From Vibrio harveyi NBRC 15634 = ATCC 14126 = KCTC 12724 (GTDB lineage Bacteria > Pseudomonadota > Gammaproteobacteria > Enterobacterales > Vibrionaceae): a stretch of 64,000 bases of DNA. The notes under the pieces are model-generated. The model worked only from the letters and a program-made list of their open reading frames with translations, had not been told where the DNA came from and made no database searches. Both the position numbers and the translations under genes were made by a program. This document shows positions 41,397-51,761 of the stretch, piece after piece (position 1 is the stretch's first letter; each line of letters opens with the position of its first letter). The DNA is taken from positions 1-64,000 of the forward strand of contig NZ_BCUF01000003.1 of NCBI RefSeq assembly GCF_001591145.1. The letters run 5' to 3'.

Positions 41397-43250
41397 ATGG
41401 CATTACTTCAAATCGCAGAACCGGGCCAAAGCTCGGCACCTCATGAGCACAAGTTAGCAGCGGGTATCGACTTAGGTACTACCAACTCTTTGGTTGCGTC
41501 TGTTCGCAGCGGTGACGCAAACACACTGACAGACGATCAAGGTCGTAGCATTTTGCCTTCTGTGGTGAACTACGCACAGGACTCGGCTTTAGTTGGTTAC
41601 GAGGCAAAAGCAAAAGCAGAGCAAGAACCAGAAAACACCATTATTTCGGTAAAACGTCTAATTGGTCGTTCACTAAAAGACATTCAAGCTCGCTACCCAT
41701 CTTTGCCTTACCAATTTAAAGAAAGCGACAACGGTCTGCCTATTTTGCAAACTGCACAAGGTGACAAGAACCCGATTGAAGTGTCTGCCGATATTCTTAA
41801 AGCACTAGGAAAACGTGCAGAAGAGACACTCGGCGGCGAGTTAGCTGGCGTGGTTATTACTGTTCCTGCTTACTTTGATGATGCTCAACGTGCTGGTACA
41901 AAAGATGCGGCGAAATTGGCGGGGCTTCATGTGCTACGTCTGCTTAACGAGCCGACAGCTGCAGCGATCGCTTACGGCCTAGACTCTGGTCAAGAGGGCG
42001 TGATTGCGGTTTACGATCTAGGTGGCGGTACGTTCGATATCTCCATCCTACGTTTGTCAAAAGGCGTATTTGAAGTATTAGCAACAGGTGGTGATTCTGC
42101 GCTAGGTGGTGATGATTTTGACCACCTATTAGCGGATTACCTAATGGAGCAAGCTGGTCTAGAAGCGCCGCTTTCTGCTGAGAAAAACCGTGCACTACTG
42201 AACATTGCAACAGCAACTAAGATTGCTTTCTCTGAGCAAGACAGTGTTGATGTTGATGTATTTGGTTGGAAAGGTTCTGTGACTCGCGAGCAGTTCGAAG
42301 ATCTGATTCGTCCGCTAGTGAAGAAAACCCTGATGTCTTGCCGTCGTGCATTGAAAGATGCGGATGTGGATGCGGAAGACGTACTTGAAGCGGTTATGGT
42401 TGGCGGTTCAACTCGCACATTGCTTGTTCGTGAAATGGTAGGCGAATTCTTCGGTCGTACACCACTGACAAGCATTAACCCAGATGAAGTTGTTGCAATC
42501 GGCGCGGGTATTCAAGCAGATATCCTAGCGGGTAACAAACCTGACTCTGAGATGCTGCTTCTGGACGTTATTCCTTTATCTCTTGGTATTGAAACCATGG
42601 GCGGCTTGGTTGAGAAAATCATTCCACGTAACACCACTATTCCTGTGGCTCGTGCGCAAGAGTTTACGACGTTCAAAGATGGTCAAACGGCAATGAGCGT
42701 GCACACCGTACAAGGTGAACGAGAAATGGTGGATGACTGTCGTTCACTGGCTCGTTTCTCATTAAAAGGCATTCCACCGATGGCGGCTGGTGCTGCACAC
42801 ATTCGCGTGACGTACCAAGTGGACGCTGATGGTCTGTTGTCTGTTACTGCGATGGAAAAGAGCACGGGTGTTCAGGCTGAAATCCAAGTGAAACCTTCTT
42901 ACGGTTTAAGCGATGACGAAGTCGCAAACATGCTGCGTGACTCGATGACTTACGCGAAAGAAGACATGCAAGCTCGCGCACTGGCTGAGCAGCGCGTAGA
43001 AGCGGATCGTGTGATTGAAGGTTTGATTGCTGCGATGCAAGCTGATGGTGATGAACTACTATCAGACCAAGAGAAACAAGACCTATTAAAAGTGATTGAA
43101 GCGCTGATTGAACTGCGCAACGGCGAAGATGCGGACGCTATCGAGCAAGGCATCAAAGACACCGACAAAGCAAGCCAAGATTTTGCGTCGCGCCGTATGG
43201 ATAAATCGATTCGAGCTGCACTGTCAGGTCAGTCAGTTAATGATATATAA
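41397..43250 (+). CDS. hscA: Fe-S maturation Hsp70 chaperone HscA
   Basis: A specialised Hsp70 of 617 residues (E. coli 616) that releases clusters from IscU. ATPase-domain motifs are [12 protein letters not shown] near residues 23-34, [15 protein letters not shown] near 204-218 and [14 protein letters not shown] near 336-349. The substrate-binding domain starts about residue 390 ([13 protein letters not shown]). AAGGACCC precedes the ATG. It is cytosolic. Confidence 0.97.
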   Translation: MALLQIAEPGQSSAPHEHKLAAGIDLGTTNSLVASVRSGDANTLTDDQGRSILPSVVNYAQDSALVGYEAKAKAEQEPENTIISVKRLIGRSLKDIQARYPSLPYQFKESDNGLPILQTAQGDKNPIEVSADILKALGKRAEETLGGELAGVVITVPAYFDDAQRAGTKDAAKLAGLHVLRLLNEPTAAAIAYGLDSGQEGVIAVYDLGGGTFDISILRLSKGVFEVLATGGDSALGGDDFDHLLADYLMEQAGLEAPLSAEKNRALLNIATATKIAFSEQDSVDVDVFGWKGSVTREQFEDLIRPLVKKTLMSCRRALKDADVDAEDVLEAVMVGGSTRTLLVREMVGEFFGRTPLTSINPDEVVAIGAGIQADILAGNKPDSEMLLLDVIPLSLGIETMGGLVEKIIPRNTTIPVARAQEFTTFKDGQTAMSVHTVQGEREMVDDCRSLARFSLKGIPPMAAGAAHIRVTYQVDADGLLSVTAMEKSTGVQAEIQVKPSYGLSDDEVANMLRDSMTYAKEDMQARALAEQRVEADRVIEGLIAAMQADGDELLSDQEKQDLLKVIEALIELRNGEDADAIEQGIKDTDKASQDFASRRMDKSIRAALSGQSVNDI

Positions 43251-43263
43251 GAGATAAGTAGTT

Positions 43264-43602
43264 ATGCCTAAGATTATTGTATTACCACACGAAGATTTGT
43301 GCCCAGAGGGTGCAGTGTTGGAAGCAAACACTGGTGACACCGTTCTAGACGTAGCGCTAAAAAATGGCATTGGTATCGAACACGCATGTGAAAAGTCATG
43401 TGCATGTACTACCTGCCACGTGATCATTCGTGAAGGTTTTGATTCGCTAGAAGAGAGTGAAGAGCTAGAAGATGACATGCTAGATAAAGCATGGGGTCTA
43501 GAGCCTGAATCTCGTCTTGGTTGCCAAGCAAAAGTAGCGGATGAAGATTTGGTTGTTGAAATTCCAAAATACACGCTAAACCACGCGTCGGAAGATCACT
43601 AA
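43264..43602 (+). CDS. fdx: Isc [2Fe-2S] ferredoxin
   Basis: An adrenodoxin-type ferredoxin of 112 residues (E. coli 111) that supplies electrons for cluster assembly on IscU. Cluster ligands C42, C48, C51 and C87 are in EHACEKSCACTTCH and RLGCQAK. It is 13 bases after hscA and 44 bases before iscX. Confidence 0.97.
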   Translation: MPKIIVLPHEDLCPEGAVLEANTGDTVLDVALKNGIGIEHACEKSCACTTCHVIIREGFDSLEESEELEDDMLDKAWGLEPESRLGCQAKVADEDLVVEIPKYTLNHASEDH

Positions 43603-43646
43603 TACTATCTCCCCAACATAGGGGCGAAGCAAAAGGAAGATGAGCA

Positions 43647-43841
43647 ATGAAATGGACAGATTCTCGCGATATCGCGATTGAGCTTTGTGACAAGTTTCCC
43701 GACTTAGATCCTAAAACCGTACGTTTTACCGATCTTCACCAATGGATCATGGAGTTGGATGAGTTTGACGATGAGCCAAACCATTGTAATGAAAAGATTC
43801 TAGAAGCGGTTATCTTGTGCTGGATGGACGAAGCAGATTAA
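43647..43841 (+). CDS. iscX: Fe-S assembly adaptor IscX
   Basis: A small acidic protein of 64 residues (E. coli 66) that binds IscS and tunes cluster assembly depending on iron. [17 protein letters not shown] and [15 protein letters not shown] are characteristic. GGAAGATGAGCA precedes the ATG. It is the last gene of the isc operon and is followed by a strong terminator. Confidence 0.96.
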   Translation: MKWTDSRDIAIELCDKFPDLDPKTVRFTDLHQWIMELDEFDDEPNHCNEKILEAVILCWMDEAD

Positions 43842-43886
43842 TGCTCAATTCGGCGGTAAAACGCAGCAGAGTTAACAATTCTCACT

Positions 43887-43917
43887 AAAAAAAGCGGACC
43901 TTTAGGTCCGTTTTTTT
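43887..43917 (+). terminator. Terminator of the isc operon
   Basis: CGGACC and GGTCCG pair around TTTA. There are seven A on the left side and seven T after it. Confidence 0.88.
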
Positions 43918-44013
43918 ATCAAGTTGACATTTTTACCCTACATAATGCTAACATCCGTTAGTTATTAAAAAAGAAGAGGCGTAGGCAACGCCGTTATAAG
44001 ACAAGGAGAAACC

Positions 44014-45312
44014 ATGTCTACACAGATGTCTGTATTTCTTAGCCAAGAACCAGCGGCACCACATTGGGGCGACAAAGCACTGCTTTCTTTCGCTGAGAAT
44101 GGCGCAACCATTCACCTAGGTGAAGGTCACGATCTTGGTGCGATTCAACGTGCAGCGCGTCAACTCGATGGCCAAGGAATTCGTTCAGTTTTACTTGCTG
44201 GTGATAACTGGGATTTGGAGAGCGTTTGGGCATTCCACCAAGGTTACCGCAACCCGAAAAAACACGGCACACTAGAATGGGTTGAGCTTTCTGAGCAAGA
44301 CCAAGCAGAGCTTCACGCTCGCATCACTTCTACGGACTTTACTCGCGATATCATCAACAAAACTGCAGAAGAAGTGGCGCCACGTCAATTGGCAACCATG
44401 GCAGCTGAATTCATCAAATCTATCGCGCCACAAGGTACAGTAACGGCTCGTATCGTTAAAGATAAAGATCTGCTTTCTGAAGGTTGGGAAGGTATTTATG
44501 CCGTAGGTCGTGGCTCTGAGCGCACATCGGCAATGCTGCAACTTGATTACAACCCAACAGGCGATGAAAACGCACCAGTCTTTGCATGTCTAGTAGGTAA
44601 AGGCATCACCTTTGATTCAGGTGGTTACAGCTTGAAGCCATCAAACTTCATGACAGCAATGAAAGCGGATATGGGCGGTTCAGGTACGATTACTGGCGGT
44701 CTTGGTCTTGCTATTCTTCGTGGTCTTAATAAGCGTGTAAAGCTTATCCTTTGTTGTGCGGAGAACATGGTCTCTGGTCGCGCACTTAAACTGGGCGACA
44801 TCATCACTTACAAAAATGGTAAGACCGTTGAGATCATGAATACCGACGCAGAAGGTCGTTTGGTTCTTGCTGATGGTCTTATTTACGCAAGTGAGCAAAA
44901 CCCTGAACTGATCATTGACTGTGCGACCCTAACGGGCGCAGCGAAGAATGCACTAGGGAACGATTACCATGCATTAATGAGCTTTGATGATGAGCTTTCT
45001 CATCAAGCGCTAACGGCGGCAAACCAAGAGAAAGAAGGTCTGTGGCCACTGCCTCTTGCTGATTTTCACCGTGGCATGCTGCCGTCAAACTTTGCTGACC
45101 TATCTAACATCAGTTCTGGCGATTACTCACCTGGCGCAAGTACAGCGGCAGCATTCTTGTCTTACTTCGTTGAGGATTACAAGAAAGGTTGGTTGCACTT
45201 TGACTGTGCAGGCACGTACCGTAAGTCAGCGTCTGATAAGTGGGCTGCAGGCGCAACAGGCATGGGTGTTCGCACACTTGCTCGTTTCTTGAACGAACAA
45301 GCGGCAAAATAA
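44014..45312 (+). CDS. pepB: Aminopeptidase B (PepB), M17 family
   Basis: A cytosolic leucyl-aminopeptidase-type enzyme with two metal ions. It has 432 residues (E. coli PepB 427). Catalytic motifs are [17 protein letters not shown], the ADMGGSG site and [14 protein letters not shown]. In E. coli, pepB follows iscX in the same way. Here the isc terminator and its own upstream region, with AAGGAGAAACC before the ATG, show a separate transcript. A hairpin follows at 45320-45348. Confidence 0.96.
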   Translation: MSTQMSVFLSQEPAAPHWGDKALLSFAENGATIHLGEGHDLGAIQRAARQLDGQGIRSVLLAGDNWDLESVWAFHQGYRNPKKHGTLEWVELSEQDQAELHARITSTDFTRDIINKTAEEVAPRQLATMAAEFIKSIAPQGTVTARIVKDKDLLSEGWEGIYAVGRGSERTSAMLQLDYNPTGDENAPVFACLVGKGITFDSGGYSLKPSNFMTAMKADMGGSGTITGGLGLAILRGLNKRVKLILCCAENMVSGRALKLGDIITYKNGKTVEIMNTDAEGRLVLADGLIYASEQNPELIIDCATLTGAAKNALGNDYHALMSFDDELSHQALTAANQEKEGLWPLPLADFHRGMLPSNFADLSNISSGDYSPGASTAAAFLSYFVEDYKKGWLHFDCAGTYRKSASDKWAAGATGMGVRTLARFLNEQAAK

Positions 45313-45319
45313 GACTTTT

Positions 45320-45348
45320 ACCAGTGCAGACACCCCGTCTGTACTGGT
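45320..45348 (+). terminator. Hairpin after pepB
   Basis: ACCAGTGCAGAC and GTCTGTACTGGT pair with one wobble around ACCCC. There is no T-run, so it is a weak terminator at best. Confidence 0.45.
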
Positions 45349-45412
45349 ATAACTAAGAGAGACGCAAGTCACTCATATAAAACTATTATTACAAGTACAA
45401 AAAGGAAACTTT

Positions 45413-45838
45413 ATGGCTCTAGAAAGAACGTTTTCAATTGTTAAGCCCGACGCTGTAGAACGCAACCTGATTGGTGAAATCTACCACCGTATCGAAAAGG
45501 CGGGTCTACGTATCGTTGCTGCAAAAATGGTTCATCTGACAGAAGAACAGGCGAGCGGTTTTTACGCAGAACATGAAGGCAAACCTTTTTTCCCTGCACT
45601 GAAAGAGTTCATGACATCTGGTCCTATCATGGTTCAGGTTCTTGAAGGTGAAGATGCAATCGCACGCTATCGTGAGCTAATGGGCAAAACAAACCCAGAA
45701 GAAGCAGCATGTGGCACTATCCGTGCCGATTACGCACTAAGCATGCGCCATAACTCTGTTCATGGTTCGGATAGCCCTGAGTCAGCAGCTCGTGAAATCG
45801 AGTACTTCTTCCCTGAGTCAGAGATTTGCCCTCGCTAA
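45413..45838 (+). CDS. ndk: Nucleoside diphosphate kinase
   Basis: It transfers phosphate from ATP to NDPs to balance NTP pools. It has 141 residues (E. coli 143). Phospho-histidine H117 is in [10 protein letters not shown], and [13 protein letters not shown] at 6-18 forms the nucleotide site. AAAGGAAAC precedes the ATG. It is cytosolic. It is separated from pepB by 100 bases and followed by a terminator. Confidence 0.98.
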   Translation: MALERTFSIVKPDAVERNLIGEIYHRIEKAGLRIVAAKMVHLTEEQASGFYAEHEGKPFFPALKEFMTSGPIMVQVLEGEDAIARYRELMGKTNPEEAACGTIRADYALSMRHNSVHGSDSPESAAREIEYFFPESEICPR

Positions 45839-45860
45839 TCTTGTACTAATTTGCTTCCTA

Positions 45861-45888
45861 AGCCTCGGATCTTTCCGGGGCTTTTTCT
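45861..45888 (+). terminator. Terminator of ndk
   Basis: AGCCTCGGA and TCCGGGGCT pair with one wobble around TCTT and are followed by TTTTCTT. Confidence 0.8.
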
Positions 45889-46048
45889 TATCTGTTACTT
45901 AGAAAGAATGAATGATAATAATTGGCTAAAATTTAATCATTAAGATTTTAATGCCTTAGCGAAGTCGGGGTCTTACAGCCCTTGTTGTAGCTGCATAAAG
46001 GCTGTACAATTCGCGCCCTTATTCTTGTTTCAGTCATTGAGAGGCAAC

Positions 46049-47176
46049 ATGACCACTGAAAAAATCAATCTACTCGACTTTGATCGCAAGGGCATGCGTC
46101 AATTTTTCGCGGAAGAGCTAGGCGAAAAAGCGTTCCGTGCTGATCAGGTTATGAAGTGGATCTACCATTTCGGTGTTGATGACTTCGATAACATGACGAA
46201 CATCAACAAGAAACTACGTGAAAAACTGCAGCACAAGTGTGAAATCAAAGCACCAACGGTAGCAGAGGCTCAACATTCTTCAGACGGCACAATTAAGTGG
46301 GCGATGAAGGTGGGTGACCAAGACGTAGAAACGGTCTACATCCCAGAAGATGACCGCGCAACATTATGTGTGTCTTCTCAGGTTGGTTGTGCGCTGGAGT
46401 GTAAGTTCTGTTCAACCGCTCAACAAGGTTTCAACCGTAACCTAAAAGTATCTGAAATCATTGGTCAGGTATGGCGTGCTGCACGTGAAATCGGCTTACA
46501 GAAAGAAACGGGTCGCCGTCCAATCACTAACGTAGTGATGATGGGGATGGGTGAGCCACTTCTTAACATGAAGAACCTTATCCCTGCGCTTGAAATCATG
46601 CTTGATGATCTTGGTTTCGGTCTTTCTAAGCGTCGAGTTACCGTATCAACGTCAGGTGTTGTTTCTGGTCTTGATCAGATGACCGGTAAAATTGATGTAG
46701 CATTGGCGATTTCTCTTCATGCACCAAACGACAAGCTACGTAGTGAAATCATGCCGATCAACGACCGTTGGGATATCCAAGATTTTCTCGCGTCTGTTCG
46801 CCGTTACATCGCGTCTTCAAATGCTAACCGCGGTAAAGTTACGGTAGAGTACGTGCTGCTTGATCATGTTAATGATGACATGGACCACGCACGTGAGTTG
46901 GCTGAGCTAATGAAAGATACGCCATGCAAGATCAACCTGATTCCATTTAACCCGTACCCAGGTTCACCTTATAAGAAACCAAGTAACTCACGTATTGACC
47001 GTTTCCAAAAAACATTGATGCAATATGACCACACCGTAACGGTTCGTAAAACACGTGGTGATGATATTGATGCTGCGTGTGGTCAGTTAGTCGGTGATGT
47101 TATTGACCGTACGAAACGTACCGCAGCTTTAAAAGCAGCACGTGGTGCTGAAACTATCGATGTAAAAGCGGTTTAA
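46049..47176 (+). CDS. rlmN: Dual-specificity 23S rRNA/tRNA methyltransferase RlmN
   Basis: A radical-SAM enzyme that methylates C2 of A2503 in 23S rRNA and A37 in some tRNAs. It has 375 residues from the ATG at 46049 (GAGG ribosome binding site); a TTG at 46025 would add 8. Cluster-binding C114, C118 and C121 are in [21 protein letters not shown] and the later catalytic Cys in [10 protein letters not shown] are present. It is cytosolic. It needs Fe-S clusters from the isc system encoded nearby. It is followed by a terminator. Confidence 0.97.
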   Translation: MTTEKINLLDFDRKGMRQFFAEELGEKAFRADQVMKWIYHFGVDDFDNMTNINKKLREKLQHKCEIKAPTVAEAQHSSDGTIKWAMKVGDQDVETVYIPEDDRATLCVSSQVGCALECKFCSTAQQGFNRNLKVSEIIGQVWRAAREIGLQKETGRRPITNVVMMGMGEPLLNMKNLIPALEIMLDDLGFGLSKRRVTVSTSGVVSGLDQMTGKIDVALAISLHAPNDKLRSEIMPINDRWDIQDFLASVRRYIASSNANRGKVTVEYVLLDHVNDDMDHARELAELMKDTPCKINLIPFNPYPGSPYKKPSNSRIDRFQKTLMQYDHTVTVRKTRGDDIDAACGQLVGDVIDRTKRTAALKAARGAETIDVKAV

Positions 47177-47192
47177 GACGCCAAGAATAAAG

Positions 47193-47226
47193 AAATAGCC
47201 AGAGCCTTATGCTCTGGCTATTTTGT
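47193..47226 (+). terminator. Terminator of rlmN
   Basis: AAATAGCCAGAGC and GCTCTGGCTATTT form a perfect 13-bp stem around CTTAT and are followed by TG and TTT. Confidence 0.85.
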
Positions 47227-47594
47227 TTATTACAAGTGGATTGTCATTTGATGCTGACAGACTGAACGGTGCTAATTTTACTTTGCTGTGTCAATTTTTG
47301 GACAAAAGCTTGAGCTATCTGTTAATTTGAGAGCAAAGAGTTTTTGTCTTCGTTAAACATTCGCTTATCATGGTGAGTGAAATATAACTACGACATTGAC
47401 TATTCTCAGTATTTTTCCAATACGCTTTGCTGAACCATTGCAAGACGAGCATTCTTACTCTGACTACTGGGAATTTCTAAAAGATTATTTTTGGTTAACG
47501 CGTTTAGGCTAGCTATCTTTAAGTGAGGCTTAATTAGAACAAAAACGAAAATAAATAACTGCGTTAGCCACCAAACAGATTAAATACCGCCATT
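47227..47594 (+). other. Gap between rlmN and rodZ, no gene seen
   Basis: About 370 A/T-rich bases with no credible open frame. In many related gammaproteobacteria a pilW/pilF pilotin gene lies here; none is present in this window. The right part must hold the rodZ-ispG promoter. No element could be assigned with confidence. Confidence 0.5.
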
Positions 47595-48560
47595 ATGACA
47601 GAACACGAAAAGACTAATGAAATGCCGTTTTCTATGGAAGCAGGCACAATACTAAAAAACAAACGCGAATCTCTAGGCATGACTCAGAAGCACGTTGCTG
47701 ATCGCCTTAGACTTCGCGTTTCTGTTATTGAAGACATTGAAAACAATCGATTTGAAGAACAACAGGTCACGACATTCACGCGTGGCTATTTGCGTTCGTA
47801 TGCAAAGCTTGTTGGTCTTGATGAAAAGATTGTTTTGGCAGCTTTAGAGCAAACATCTGAAGTTCATGTGAAGCCGCAAGAAACAGAGATGCAAAGCTTC
47901 TCTCGTAAAACCAAGCACGAGAAACACAACAGCCGAATTATGTTGCTGACTTGGGCAATCGCGATCGTGATTACCGGTATCTCCGCGGCATGGTGGTGGC
48001 AAAACCAACAAGAGAATAGCCTTGCACAGTTGAGTTCTGAAACGGCAGAAACAGAACATGTTGCCAATGATGCTGATATCGATCAGATGAGCGCAGATGA
48101 GCTAATCGCAAGCACTCCAGCTGAAATTGCTCCTGTATCTGCTGCGCCAGCGGTTGTTTCTGAAGCTGATACGACAATGAGCGCGACTGATGAGGGGATG
48201 GCTGAGTCAACAGTAACTCTGACAGCTGAAGCTGTTGAGGAAACCGCTCAAGAGCCTGTTGCGGTTATCGAAGATGCTCAAGCGGCAGAAGAGCCAGTAA
48301 CTCCAGTTATTCCAGAAGGCATGACGTTACTGACTATGAAATTTGAAGCTGATTGCTGGATTCAAGTTAAAGACGCAAACGGCAAAACACTGGTAAGTGG
48401 TACTCGCAAACCGGGTCAAGATGTAGAACTTGCCGGAAAAGCACCGTTTAAAGTGATATTAGGCGCACCTGAAGGCGTAACAATGACATTTGCAAGTGAA
48501 CCTGTCGACCTTTCTGGGTATACTTCAGGCAAAGTAGCTAGATTCACTTTACCGTTATAA
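47595..48560 (+). CDS. rodZ: Cytoskeleton protein RodZ
   Basis: A bitopic membrane protein that links MreB to the cell-wall elongation complex. It has 321 residues (E. coli 337). The cytosolic helix-turn-helix at about 16-85 ([21 protein letters not shown]) binds MreB, followed by a basic juxtamembrane stretch, a membrane helix at about 115-134, a low-complexity Ala/Glu/Val periplasmic linker (about 140-240) and the C-terminal DUF4115 beta domain (about 242-321). No ribosome binding site stands out. It is 5 bases before ispG. Confidence 0.95.
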   Translation: MTEHEKTNEMPFSMEAGTILKNKRESLGMTQKHVADRLRLRVSVIEDIENNRFEEQQVTTFTRGYLRSYAKLVGLDEKIVLAALEQTSEVHVKPQETEMQSFSRKTKHEKHNSRIMLLTWAIAIVITGISAAWWWQNQQENSLAQLSSETAETEHVANDADIDQMSADELIASTPAEIAPVSAAPAVVSEADTTMSATDEGMAESTVTLTAEAVEETAQEPVAVIEDAQAAEEPVTPVIPEGMTLLTMKFEADCWIQVKDANGKTLVSGTRKPGQDVELAGKAPFKVILGAPEGVTMTFASEPVDLSGYTSGKVARFTLPL

Positions 48561-48565
48561 ATATT

Positions 48566-49684
48566 ATGCAACACGAATCTCCAATTATTCGTCGTAAGTC
48601 GACGCGTATTTATGTGGGTGATGTGCCAATTGGTGATGGTGCACCAATTGCTGTACAGTCAATGACAAACACTCGCACGACTGATGTGGAAGCCACAGTC
48701 GCACAAATCCGAGCATTAGAAAAAGTGGGTGCAGACATTGTACGTGTTTCTGTTCCTACCATGGATGCGGCGGAAGCCTTTAAGCTTATCAAACAGCAAG
48801 TGTCAGTGCCGCTCGTTGCGGACATCCACTTCGACTACCGTATTGCACTGAAAGTGGCAGAGTACGGTGTTGACTGTTTGCGCATTAACCCAGGTAACAT
48901 TGGCAACGAAGAGCGTATTCGTTCGGTTGTTGATTGTGCCCGTGACAAAAACATCCCAATCCGTATTGGCGTCAACGGTGGCTCTTTAGAAAAAGATCTG
49001 CAGATGAAATACGGTGAGCCAACGCCAGAAGCATTGGTGGAATCGGCGATGCGTCATGTGGATCATCTAGACCGCCTTAACTTTGACCAGTTCAAAGTTA
49101 GTGTGAAAGCGTCGGATGTATTCCTAGCGGTGGATTCATACCGCCTATTGGCAAAGCAGATTGACCAGCCACTACACCTCGGTATCACCGAAGCTGGTGG
49201 TGCAAGAGCTGGTGCTGTGAAGTCATCGGTTGGTCTTGGTATGCTTTTAGCTGAAGGCATCGGTGATACGCTACGTATCTCGTTGGCGGCAGATCCGGTA
49301 GAAGAGATCAAAGTTGGCTTTGATATTCTTAAGTCTCTGCGTATTCGCTCACGTGGTATCAACTTTATTGCCTGTCCAAGCTGCTCACGTCAGGAATTCG
49401 ACGTGATTAACACAGTAAACGCATTGGAAGAGCGCCTAGAAGACATCATCACACCTATGGATGTGTCTATCATCGGCTGTGTCGTAAACGGCCCAGGTGA
49501 AGCTGAGGTTTCACACCTAGGTCTGGCAGGCAGCAACAAGAAGAGCGCATTCTACGAAGACGGAAAACGTCAGAAAGAGCGTTTTGACAACGATGATCTA
49601 GTGAATCAGCTAGAAGCGAAAATCCGTGCGAAAGCATCTGTATTAGATCAAGCTAACCGCATCGATATCAAACAAGAAGATTAA
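48566..49684 (+). CDS. ispG: 4-hydroxy-3-methylbut-2-enyl diphosphate synthase IspG
   Basis: The seventh enzyme of the MEP isoprenoid pathway, converting MEcPP to HMBPP. It has 372 residues, the same as E. coli. [4Fe-4S] ligands C270, C273 and C305 with E312 are in CPSCSR and [11 protein letters not shown]. The TIM-barrel N-terminus with [11 protein letters not shown] is present. It starts 5 bases after rodZ, so it is co-transcribed. It depends on Fe-S assembly. Confidence 0.97.
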   Translation: MQHESPIIRRKSTRIYVGDVPIGDGAPIAVQSMTNTRTTDVEATVAQIRALEKVGADIVRVSVPTMDAAEAFKLIKQQVSVPLVADIHFDYRIALKVAEYGVDCLRINPGNIGNEERIRSVVDCARDKNIPIRIGVNGGSLEKDLQMKYGEPTPEALVESAMRHVDHLDRLNFDQFKVSVKASDVFLAVDSYRLLAKQIDQPLHLGITEAGGARAGAVKSSVGLGMLLAEGIGDTLRISLAADPVEEIKVGFDILKSLRIRSRGINFIACPSCSRQEFDVINTVNALEERLEDIITPMDVSIIGCVVNGPGEAEVSHLGLAGSNKKSAFYEDGKRQKERFDNDDLVNQLEAKIRAKASVLDQANRIDIKQED

Positions 49685-49695
49685 TCTCATAGCTT

Positions 49696-49714
49696 GAGCA
49701 CACTAAGTGTGCTC
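49696..49714 (+). other. Hairpin between ispG and hisS
   Basis: GAGCACAC and GTGTGCTC pair around TAA and are followed by GGGTTA, not a T-run. It lies 25 bases before the hisS GTG. Confidence 0.5.
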
Positions 49715-49739
49715 GGGTTACTAAGCGACGGTAATAATT

Positions 49740-51008
49740 GTGGCAAAGAAAATCCAAGCAATCCGAGGCATGAACGATTGCCTTCCAACTCAGTCTCCGC
49801 TGTGGCAAAAACTTGAAAACGCAGTAAAAAGTACTGTGAGCGCATACGGCTATAACGAAGTGCGCATGCCAATCGTTGAAGAAACAAACCTATTCAGCCG
49901 TGCGGTTGGTGAAGAGACTGATGTCGTTTCAAAAGAAATGTACACTTTTGATGATCGTAACGGAGACAGCCTAACACTTCGCCCTGAAGGTACGGCGGGT
50001 TGTGTGCGTGCATGTATTCAAAACAGTCTGATCAACCGTGACGAACAGCGTCTGTGGTACATGGGACCTATGTTCCGCCATGAGCGTCCGCAGAAAGGTC
50101 GTTACCGTCAATTCCACCAGTGTGGTGTTGAGGTGTTCGGTCTAAATGGTCCAGACGTTGATGCTGAGCTTATCATGATGACTGCACGTCTATGGCGTGA
50201 GCTGGGTATCAATGAGCATGTTCGTCTTGAGCTTAACTCTATCGGTTCTCAAGAAGATCGCGCAGACTACCGCACGGCACTGGTTGCATTCCTTGAGCAA
50301 CATATCGATGTGCTAGACGAAGATTGTAAGCGTCGCATGCACACGAACCCACTGCGAGTTCTGGATACTAAGAACCCTGATGTTCAGGCTATTTTAGGTG
50401 ATGCACCTCGCCTTTCTGAGTACTTAGGTGAAGAATCTAAAGCACACTTCGCAGGTCTATGTGAACTTTTAGACGCTGCAGGTATCGAATACACAGTTAA
50501 CGAGCGTCTAGTTCGTGGTCTGGATTACTACAACCGCACGGTATTTGAATGGATCACTGAGAGCCTAGGTGCTCAAGGTACAGTATGTGGCGGTGGTCGT
50601 TACGATGGTCTTGTAGAACAATTGGGTGGCAGTGCAACACCAGCCGTTGGCTTTGCTATGGGTCTAGAGCGCCTTGTACTGATGCTAGAAACGCTAGAGC
50701 TAACAGACGTTCGTCGCAGTGTAGATGTTTACGTTGTGACAGCAGGCGAAGGCACAATGATGGTTGGTATGAAGCTAGCAGAACAGCTTCGTGAAGCTAT
50801 TCCAGGCGTTCGTGTGATGAGTCACTTCGGTGGTGGTAACTTCAAGAAACAGTTTAAGCGCGCAGATAAAGTCGGTGCTGTAGTAGCATTGGTTCTGGGC
50901 GAAAACGAAGTTGCAGAAAACACCGTAGTACTAAAAGACTTGGTGGGTGGTGAGCAAGAGACTTACAACCAAACAGAAGTTGCTGAGAAGATCGCAGCAC
51001 TGATTTAA
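49740..51008 (+). CDS. hisS: Histidyl-tRNA synthetase
   Basis: A class II synthetase of 422 residues (E. coli 424). Motif 1 is near the start ([16 protein letters not shown]...), motif 2 is [17 protein letters not shown], histidine-A box [12 protein letters not shown] and motif 3 [14 protein letters not shown] with GFAMGLERL. The C-terminal anticodon-binding domain starts at about 330. Translation starts at GTG (49740), within a TAATAATTGTGGC context lacking a strong ribosome binding site. It is cytosolic. Confidence 0.97.
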   Translation: MAKKIQAIRGMNDCLPTQSPLWQKLENAVKSTVSAYGYNEVRMPIVEETNLFSRAVGEETDVVSKEMYTFDDRNGDSLTLRPEGTAGCVRACIQNSLINRDEQRLWYMGPMFRHERPQKGRYRQFHQCGVEVFGLNGPDVDAELIMMTARLWRELGINEHVRLELNSIGSQEDRADYRTALVAFLEQHIDVLDEDCKRRMHTNPLRVLDTKNPDVQAILGDAPRLSEYLGEESKAHFAGLCELLDAAGIEYTVNERLVRGLDYYNRTVFEWITESLGAQGTVCGGGRYDGLVEQLGGSATPAVGFAMGLERLVLMLETLELTDVRRSVDVYVVTAGEGTMMVGMKLAEQLREAIPGVRVMSHFGGGNFKKQFKRADKVGAVVALVLGENEVAENTVVLKDLVGGEQETYNQTEVAEKIAALI

Positions 51009-51052
51009 GTCTTTTAATAAGCTAAAGATTAAAATCCTAATTCGTAATAGTA

Positions 51053-51076
51053 AGGCTCCCAAGATAGGAGCCTTTC
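51053..51076 (+). terminator. Terminator-like hairpin after hisS
   Basis: AAGGCTCC and GGAGCCTT pair around CAAGATA and are followed by TCGAC. The T-run is poor, so partial read-through into yfgM is likely. Confidence 0.55.
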
Positions 51077-51134
51077 GACGAAATAGGAACAATGGCAGCC
51101 TCGCTGTCATTTACATGTTTTAAGAGGACAGGAA

Positions 51135-51749
51135 GTGGAACTTTACGATACTGAAGAACAACAAGTTGAAGCCATTAAAGACTGGTGGAAGGAAAACGGC
51201 AAAGCCGTCATCATCGGTGCGGTTGTTGGTTTAGGTGGTCTATTTGGCTGGCGTTACTACCAGGATTCTGTGATTCAGGCGAGTGAAGCAGCTTCTCAAA
51301 GCTACACAACAGTAATGAACGCCCTGCAAACCAAAGGTGCAGACGCACAAGCAGATATTCAAGCGTTCATCGACTCAAACAAAGTTAAAGAATACTCAGT
51401 ACTTGCTGCGCTTCAGTTAGCAAAAGTACAAGTAGATGCCAAAGATCTTTCAGCTGCACTTGAGCAACTTAAGTGGGCTCAAAGCAACACTAAAGATGCC
51501 GCGCTAACTCCACTTATCAGCTACCGTATTGCGCGTATTGAAGCAGAAATGGGCAACTTTGACGCTGCAAATGCAGAACTAGGCAAAGTAACTGACGCTG
51601 CATGGACGGGTCGTATTGCAGAACTTCGTGGTGATATCGCTCTTCGTCAAGGTGACAAAGAGGCAGCATACACGGCATACACTGAAGCTCAACAAGCTGC
51701 AGATGCTAGCCCTGCACTACAAATGAAATTGGACGACCTGGCGAAATAA
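51135..51749 (+). CDS. yfgM: YfgM family protein (PpiD/YfgM complex of the Sec translocon)
   Basis: An inner-membrane protein of 204 residues (E. coli 206) that, with PpiD, joins SecYEG and helps periplasmic folding. The cytosolic N-terminus is followed by one membrane helix (about 23-41, VIIGAVVGLGGLFGW) and a periplasmic TPR-like domain (about 55-204). Translation starts at GTG after AGGACAGGAA. It lies 12 bases before bamB, in the usual order hisS-yfgM-bamB-der. Confidence 0.94.
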   Translation: MELYDTEEQQVEAIKDWWKENGKAVIIGAVVGLGGLFGWRYYQDSVIQASEAASQSYTTVMNALQTKGADAQADIQAFIDSNKVKEYSVLAALQLAKVQVDAKDLSAALEQLKWAQSNTKDAALTPLISYRIARIEAEMGNFDAANAELGKVTDAAWTGRIAELRGDIALRQGDKEAAYTAYTEAQQAADASPALQMKLDDLAK

Positions 51750-51761
51750 GGACCGCATTGG

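Noticed and set aside
45903..45935. Fur-box-like GATAATAATT before rlmN
   Set aside because: Only one half matches the 19-bp Fur consensus in an A/T-rich stretch, and no iron gene follows directly.
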